From: Gemmatimonadaceae bacterium
Lineage (GTDB): Bacteria; Latescibacterota; UBA2968; UBA8231
NCBI GenBank assembly: GCA_002726335.1
Contig: PBSR01000082.1
Coordinates: forward strand, 1 to 9,213
Reading direction: 5' to 3'
DNA: 9,213 nucleotides
The notes beneath the pieces were generated by a model. It did no database searches, was not told the origin of the DNA, and saw only the letters and a program-made list of their open reading frames with translations. Made by a program: the position numbers and the translations under genes. Within the stretch, counting starts at the first letter, position 1, and every line of letters begins with the position of its first letter. Below, piece by piece: positions 6,689-9,213 of the stretch.

Positions 6689-6708
6689 CTGTGTGGTACA
6701 CTACACAG
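6689..6708. promoter_or_regulatory. 20-bp imperfect palindrome, candidate operator
   Basis: CTGTGTGGTACACTACACAG has perfect 6-bp outer arms (CTGTGT/ACACAG) and two more matched positions inside, 8 of 10 in all. It lies between the divergent dioxygenase operon (start 6569) and the IS91 transposase (start 6801). It could be the binding site of a dimeric repressor for the operon, or part of the terminal region of the IS91 element, whose left boundary is not visible. Confidence 0.3.
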
Positions 6709-6800
6709 TGTTGTCACCGTCGGGTGTCAGTCTTTCGCGTTAGGCTGATGGCTTTCTTGATGAACGACCCACTGGCTCGCGACTTGCAGGTGGGCGCGGC

Positions 6801-8244
6801 ATGCCTGCCGTCGCTTACCGCCGCCGCACGCCTGAGACCGAGCCTCTGTACCAGGCCATGGCTGGTCATCTGGAGACCTTCGTCGAAGGACTGCGCGCCT
6901 CCGATCGCCAGCTGCCCCGGCACGTCGAGCAGGAACTGCGAGCGTATCTCGAATGTGGCATCCTCGCCCACGGGTTCCTGCGGCTGCGATTAGAAGACTG
7001 CGGTGAGAGCCGCGTCGTGGCATTCTCCTGCAAGAAGAGGGGCTTCTGCCCGTCGTGCCTGGGCCGACGCATGGCCGACACGGCGGCGCGGCTGACTGAG
7101 GAGGTGCTGCCCGCCGTCCCGGTGCGACAGTGGGTACTGAGCTTTCCCTACGAGATCCGCTATCGCCTGGCCTGGGACGGAGACCTGGTCAGCGCCGTGC
7201 TGGCCGTTTTCCTGCGCGTCGTACAGGGTTGGTATCGACGCCAGGCGAAGGCCGCAGGCCATGCCGGGGGGCGTTGTGGCTCGGTTACCTTCGTGCAGCG
7301 CTTCGGCAGTTCGATCAACCTCAATCCGCACAGCCATGTGCTCATGCTCGACGGTGTCTACGTACTCGGTGACGACGGCACACCCACCTTCGTACCGGCG
7401 CCGCCGCTGACGGATGACGATGTGCGCCAGATTGTGGAGACCACGGCCAAGCGCGTCATCCGTTTGTGTCAACGCCGGGGCTTGTTCGAAGAAGGATCAA
7501 CCGACCCGTTGTGGGAGCAGGAGCCCCTGCTGGCGCAGATCTCGGCGGCCTCGGTGCAGGGCATGGTGGCCACGGGCGAGCGCGCCGGGCGGCGTGTGCG
7601 CCGGCGGGTGAGTGACCCCGAGGACGGCTTTCGTTCCGGTGCGTTGTGCTACGCCTCACGAGGATTCTCGCTACACGCGGCCACTCGTATCGGCGCCATG
7701 GACCGGCAACGCCTGGAACAGCTGTGCAGGTATGTCGTTCGTCCACCGGTGGCCTCCGGGCGGCTGCAGTTCGTCGATGTGGAGACGCTGGAGTTTACGT
7801 TGAAGACGCCGTGGGCTGACGGTACTACGTCGCTGCTGCTGAGCCCCCAGGAGCTGCTGGAGAAACTGGCGGCGCTGGTACCGCCGCCGCGGCTGCATCT
7901 GATCCGTTACCATGGCGTGCTGGCGCCGGCGTCGCCGGATCGGGCCCAGATCGTACCTGGCCCCAGTGCTCTGACGGCGGCGTCTGACGATGGAGGGTGT
8001 GGTCAGACCGACAACCCTGGCCGGCATCGCCACCGGGTCGAATGGGCTCGGCTGCTGGCCCGCGTGTTCCAGATTGAGGTGACGGTGTGCCCCGCCTGCG
8101 GCGGCACGATGAAGATTATCGCTGCCCTGACCGATGGGGCTTCGGTGCTCGTGGTATCTGGCGGGTGTCGGCCTGCCATCACGGGCGCCGCCGATCGCGC
8201 CGGCGCGGATCGACCGACAACTGGAATTCGACGATGCTGCCTGA
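6801..8244 (+). mobile_element. IS91-family insertion element, coding core only
   Basis: The extent given covers the transposase only. IS91-family elements move by rolling-circle transposition and lack terminal inverted repeats and target duplications, so the true ends cannot be read from the sequence. The left end must lie between about 6570 and 6801. The right end lies downstream of 8244, possibly near the hairpin at 8331-8353. Confidence 0.75.
6801..8244 (+). pseudogene. IS91-family HUH transposase with a C-terminal frameshift
   Basis: The protein matches the IS91/ISCR-type Rep-like transposase along its length. It has the N-terminal YRRRTPE region, a zinc-binding cysteine cluster including C77, C83 and C86 (FSCKKRGFCPSC), the HUH metal motif H177-x-H179 in NLNPHSHVLMLDGVY, CRYVVRPP with Y311 as a likely catalytic Tyr, RYHGVLAP (369-376), and CPACGGTMKIIAALTD (430-445). 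After codon 449 (about position 8148) the frame is wrong. The expected tail (WYLAGVGLPSRAPPIAPA... ending EFDDAA) continues one base later and stops at TGA 8242-8244. One extra base, probably the C at 8148, explains this. Without correction the frame runs on with unrelated residues to about 8474. The shift is not in a homopolymer. It could be a real inactivating change, a sequencing error, or, less likely, productive frameshifting. The ATG at 6801 matches the family N-terminus. Confidence 0.9.
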
Positions 8245-8325
8245 GATCCTCGTCGGCGGTCTGGCCGGGCACCCGTTCGTCGGGCACGGTAGGGAAGGGA
8301 CATCGGTGTGCGCTGTTGGTCGTGA

Positions 8326-8472
8326 TCAGCCAGTTGCAGGACGGGTGCAACTGCCTCGTTGTGCAGAAAACCTTGCTCGTGTTACCAAATGCACCGCTAT
8401 ATACGACCTGGAGGCCAATGGTATCGACCAGACCAGCCTATGAGCCTTGTCCGAGGGCACCGAACTCACCAT
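8326..8472 (-). CDS. Possible 48-residue small ORF antisense to the IS91 3' region
   Basis: ATG 8472 to TGA 8326 on the minus strand encodes a basic 48-residue peptide (MVSSVPSDKAHRLVWS...). AAGGG lies 6 nt before the ATG. There is no recognisable domain, and its end overlaps the stem-loop at 8331-8353. Other strands and frames here are also open, so a chance ORF is the more likely explanation. Confidence 0.15.
   Translation of the reverse strand: MVSSVPSDKAHRLVWSIPLASRSYIAVHLVTRARFSAQRGSCTRPATG
8331..8353. repeat. Perfect 8-bp stem-loop downstream of IS91 transposase, candidate element end
   Basis: CAGTTGCA at 8331-8338 pairs perfectly with TGCAACTG at 8346-8353 across a 7-nt loop, 86 bp after the restored transposase stop. 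There is no T-run, so it is not a typical intrinsic terminator. IS91-family replication origins lie downstream of the transposase and contain stem-loops, which makes this a candidate part of the origin end. The arms are seen directly; the role is inferred. Confidence 0.4.
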
Positions 8473-8525
8473 AATGGGCCCTTGTAATTCCTAGCCGTAC
8501 CGCCTTCGCCCAGACGGACGGAATG

Positions 8526-8547
8526 GGGGAGCACGACGGCCCTCCCC
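8526..8547. repeat. GC-rich 6-bp inverted repeat
   Basis: GGGGAG at 8526-8531 pairs with CTCCCC at 8542-8547 over a 10-nt loop. A minor structure in the non-coding stretch, with no T-run and no clear role. Confidence 0.25.
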
Positions 8548-8818
8548 ATGCTCGTCATCATGCCGCCGCCCGATGTTGAAAAGCCGTTGTTGATCCATCG
8601 TGGCAAGCAAGTTGCGGTTGTGGTGATGCGCATCACGGCGTGAGTGAGGATAAAGGGTGTATTTGTTAGTGAGTCAAGGCAGCATGCAGGCCTGTATTGG
8701 GCACTGCTGCAGTTATTTTCACCGCAGTGGGCCTGAGAACCCGGTTGGGTGTGGTCGATGGCGTCGATGGTGAAGATCAGCGCCGGGTGCGACGGCTGTC
8801 ACCTGCCGACCGTCCTGA

Positions 8819-8843
8819 GGGGGGACACGAGACACTTCCCCCC
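8819..8843. repeat. G6/C6 stem-loop beside the IS91 remnant
   Basis: GGGGGGA at 8819-8825 pairs perfectly with TCCCCCC at 8837-8843 around an 11-nt loop. On the minus strand it lies about 32 nt past the stop of the IS91 remnant, so it may be part of that element's 3' structure. Confidence 0.35.
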
Positions 8844-8868
8844 GGCCGTTGACTTGAGATCGGGCGTC

Positions 8869-8883
8869 ACTGCCTCAGGCAGT
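8869..8883. repeat. Tight hairpin containing the stop codon of the IS91 remnant
   Basis: ACTGCC at 8869-8874 and GGCAGT at 8878-8883 form a perfect 6-bp stem. The 3-nt loop at 8875-8877 is exactly the TGA stop of the remnant on the minus strand. Confidence 0.35.
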
Positions 8884-8978
8884 CGAGGCGGCGTAGTCGA
8901 TGTCGAACTCTTGTTGTGGCTGCCTACCGGCCGGGCGAGCGGTGGGGCGCGGGCGGGTAAGCCGACGCCTTGCAGGTA
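8875..8978 (-). pseudogene. C-terminal remnant of a second IS91-family transposase
   Basis: Read on the minus strand, 8978 downwards gives YLQGVGLPARAPPLARP and, after a one-base change of frame near 8936, RQPQQEFDIDYAASTA followed by TGA at 8877-8875. This is the typical tail of IS91-family transposases and parallels the tail of the plus-strand copy (YLAGVGLPSRAPPIAPA). It is a different copy, not a duplicate: the residues and the ending differ. All upstream transposase sequence is missing; similarity ends at about 8978, where an AT-rich stretch begins. It carries its own indel and is surely inactive. Confidence 0.75.
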
Positions 8979-9016
8979 AAAAGTTATTATCATATAAGAG
9001 GATTACTACTTATTTT
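8977..9016. other. AT-rich 40-bp island at the break of the IS91 remnant
   Basis: 33 of 40 bases are A or T, in a window that is otherwise strongly GC-rich. It begins where similarity to the IS91 transposase ends. It contains partial inverted symmetry (AAGT at 8981 side, ACTT at 9008 side). It may be the terminus or junction sequence of another, now lost, element. No coding content. Confidence 0.45.
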
Positions 9017-9083
9017 GTTGCCGGCGGGATTGGTTGCCCTATCGTTGGGCGGCCAGGCTCCCGCGACCGCAGTGCTGTTGCAT

Positions 9084-9122
9084 AGCACGGTGCCCAGCTA
9101 AATGCCGTTCGCTAGCCGTGCT
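9084..9122. repeat. 7-bp inverted repeat at the break of the right-edge coding fragment
   Basis: AGCACGG at 9084-9090 pairs perfectly with CCGTGCT at 9116-9122 over a 25-nt loop. The right arm is also part of a 9-bp direct repeat: GTGCTGTTG occurs at 9072-9080 and again at 9118-9126. The right-edge coding fragment ends within this structure. Confidence 0.4.
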
Positions 9123-9213
9123 GTTGGGCGCGGACCTCCTGCCAGGGGACGTCGGATTCGTGGATGATCGAGAAGCGTGGCGACGGCCGGGTCGGGCGTC
9201 CGGTGTCGACGAC
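9112..9213 (-). pseudogene. Truncated coding fragment, probably N-terminus of a small cupin protein
   Basis: On the minus strand an open frame enters from the right edge and reads ...RFSIIHESDVPWQEVRAQQHG, then hits TAG at 9114-9112. The pattern (H-E-x-D-V-P-W-x-E-V followed by QQHG) resembles the N-terminal strand of small single-domain cupin proteins as I remember them. In those the metal-binding cupin motifs come later, and they are absent here. No continuation is found further left in any frame, so the gene looks broken at this point, probably by the rearrangement that brought in the IS91 pieces. The true start is outside the window. Coding character is likely; the cupin assignment is tentative. 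Confidence 0.4.

Larger units (their letters stand above)
8245..8874. other. Non-coding stretch downstream of IS91 transposase
   Basis: About 630 bp separate the tails of two IS91 transposases that point at each other. I see no convincing protein gene. The first 110 bp probably belong to the 3' end of the plus-strand element, and the last part to the 3' region of the minus-strand remnant. It contains several GC-rich stem-loops, listed separately, and one weak small ORF. Confidence 0.6.

Noticed and set aside
8245..8474. Continuation of the transposase frame to about 8474
   Set aside because: After the frameshift the residues no longer resemble IS91 proteins, while the neighbouring frame restores the typical tail and stops at 8244.
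8491..8598. 35-residue minus-strand ORF (MDQQRLFNIGRR...)
   Set aside because: No ribosome binding site, no recognisable domain, and arginine-rich composition as expected for chance ORFs in GC-rich DNA.
8702..8729. Inverted repeat CACTGC/GCAGTG with a 16-nt loop
   Set aside because: Only 6 bp with a long loop and no T-run; could easily occur by chance in this sequence.
1..9213. CRISPR array, tRNA or rRNA genes
   Set aside because: No regularly spaced repeats of CRISPR size and no recognisable tRNA or rRNA sequence were seen in the window.

Overview
The window is GC-rich bacterial DNA with compact operons. It carries the enzyme mix (type I sulfatase, amidase-signature hydrolase, phytanoyl-CoA-dioxygenase-like oxygenase, enolase-superfamily protein, several NAD(P)-dependent epimerases) often seen in large genomes of uncultured marine or host-associated bacteria such as Entotheonella-, Poribacteria- or Latescibacteria-like lineages. 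That placement is an impression from gene content, not a phylogenetic result.

Layout. (1) 1-3038, minus strand: a tight operon read from right to left. It starts with a 31-residue small ORF that has a good ribosome binding site and an ATGA overlap with the next gene, followed by an amidase-signature hydrolase, a type I sulfatase and an NAD-dependent epimerase that runs off the left edge. (2) 3095-3618, plus strand: a ParE/RelE-type toxin-antitoxin pair, divergent from operon 1 and ending 2 bp from the converging stop of operon 2. (3) 3621-6569, minus strand: a three-gene operon of PhyH-like dioxygenase, NAD(P)-dependent epimerase and enolase-superfamily protein, with gaps or overlaps of 7 nt and 4 nt. 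Its leader carries a 10-bp direct repeat spaced by 11 bp and a 20-bp imperfect palindrome. (4) 6640-9213: mobile-element territory. An IS91-family HUH transposase on the plus strand is complete apart from one frameshift near its C-terminus. It is followed by about 630 bp with GC-rich hairpins and no clear gene, then the C-terminal tail of a second IS91 transposase on the minus strand. That tail is cut at its 5' side by a 40-bp very AT-rich island. Last comes a minus-strand coding fragment (probably the N-terminus of a small cupin protein) that stops abruptly at a 7-bp inverted repeat.

How the genes may work together (inference): the two minus-strand operons look like parts of one catabolic locus for a sulfated, amide-containing or methylated sugar-acid-like compound. 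Desulfation, amide cleavage, oxygenation, redox/epimerisation and enolase-type chemistry would be split between them. The toxin-antitoxin pair sits between the operons, antisense to any readthrough from operon 2. The sulfatase shows no export signal, so its substrate would be handled in the cytoplasm. The best candidates for something undescribed are the coupled 31-residue leader ORF with an internal 11-bp inverted repeat, and the enolase-superfamily protein with substituted catalytic positions and a C-terminal extension.
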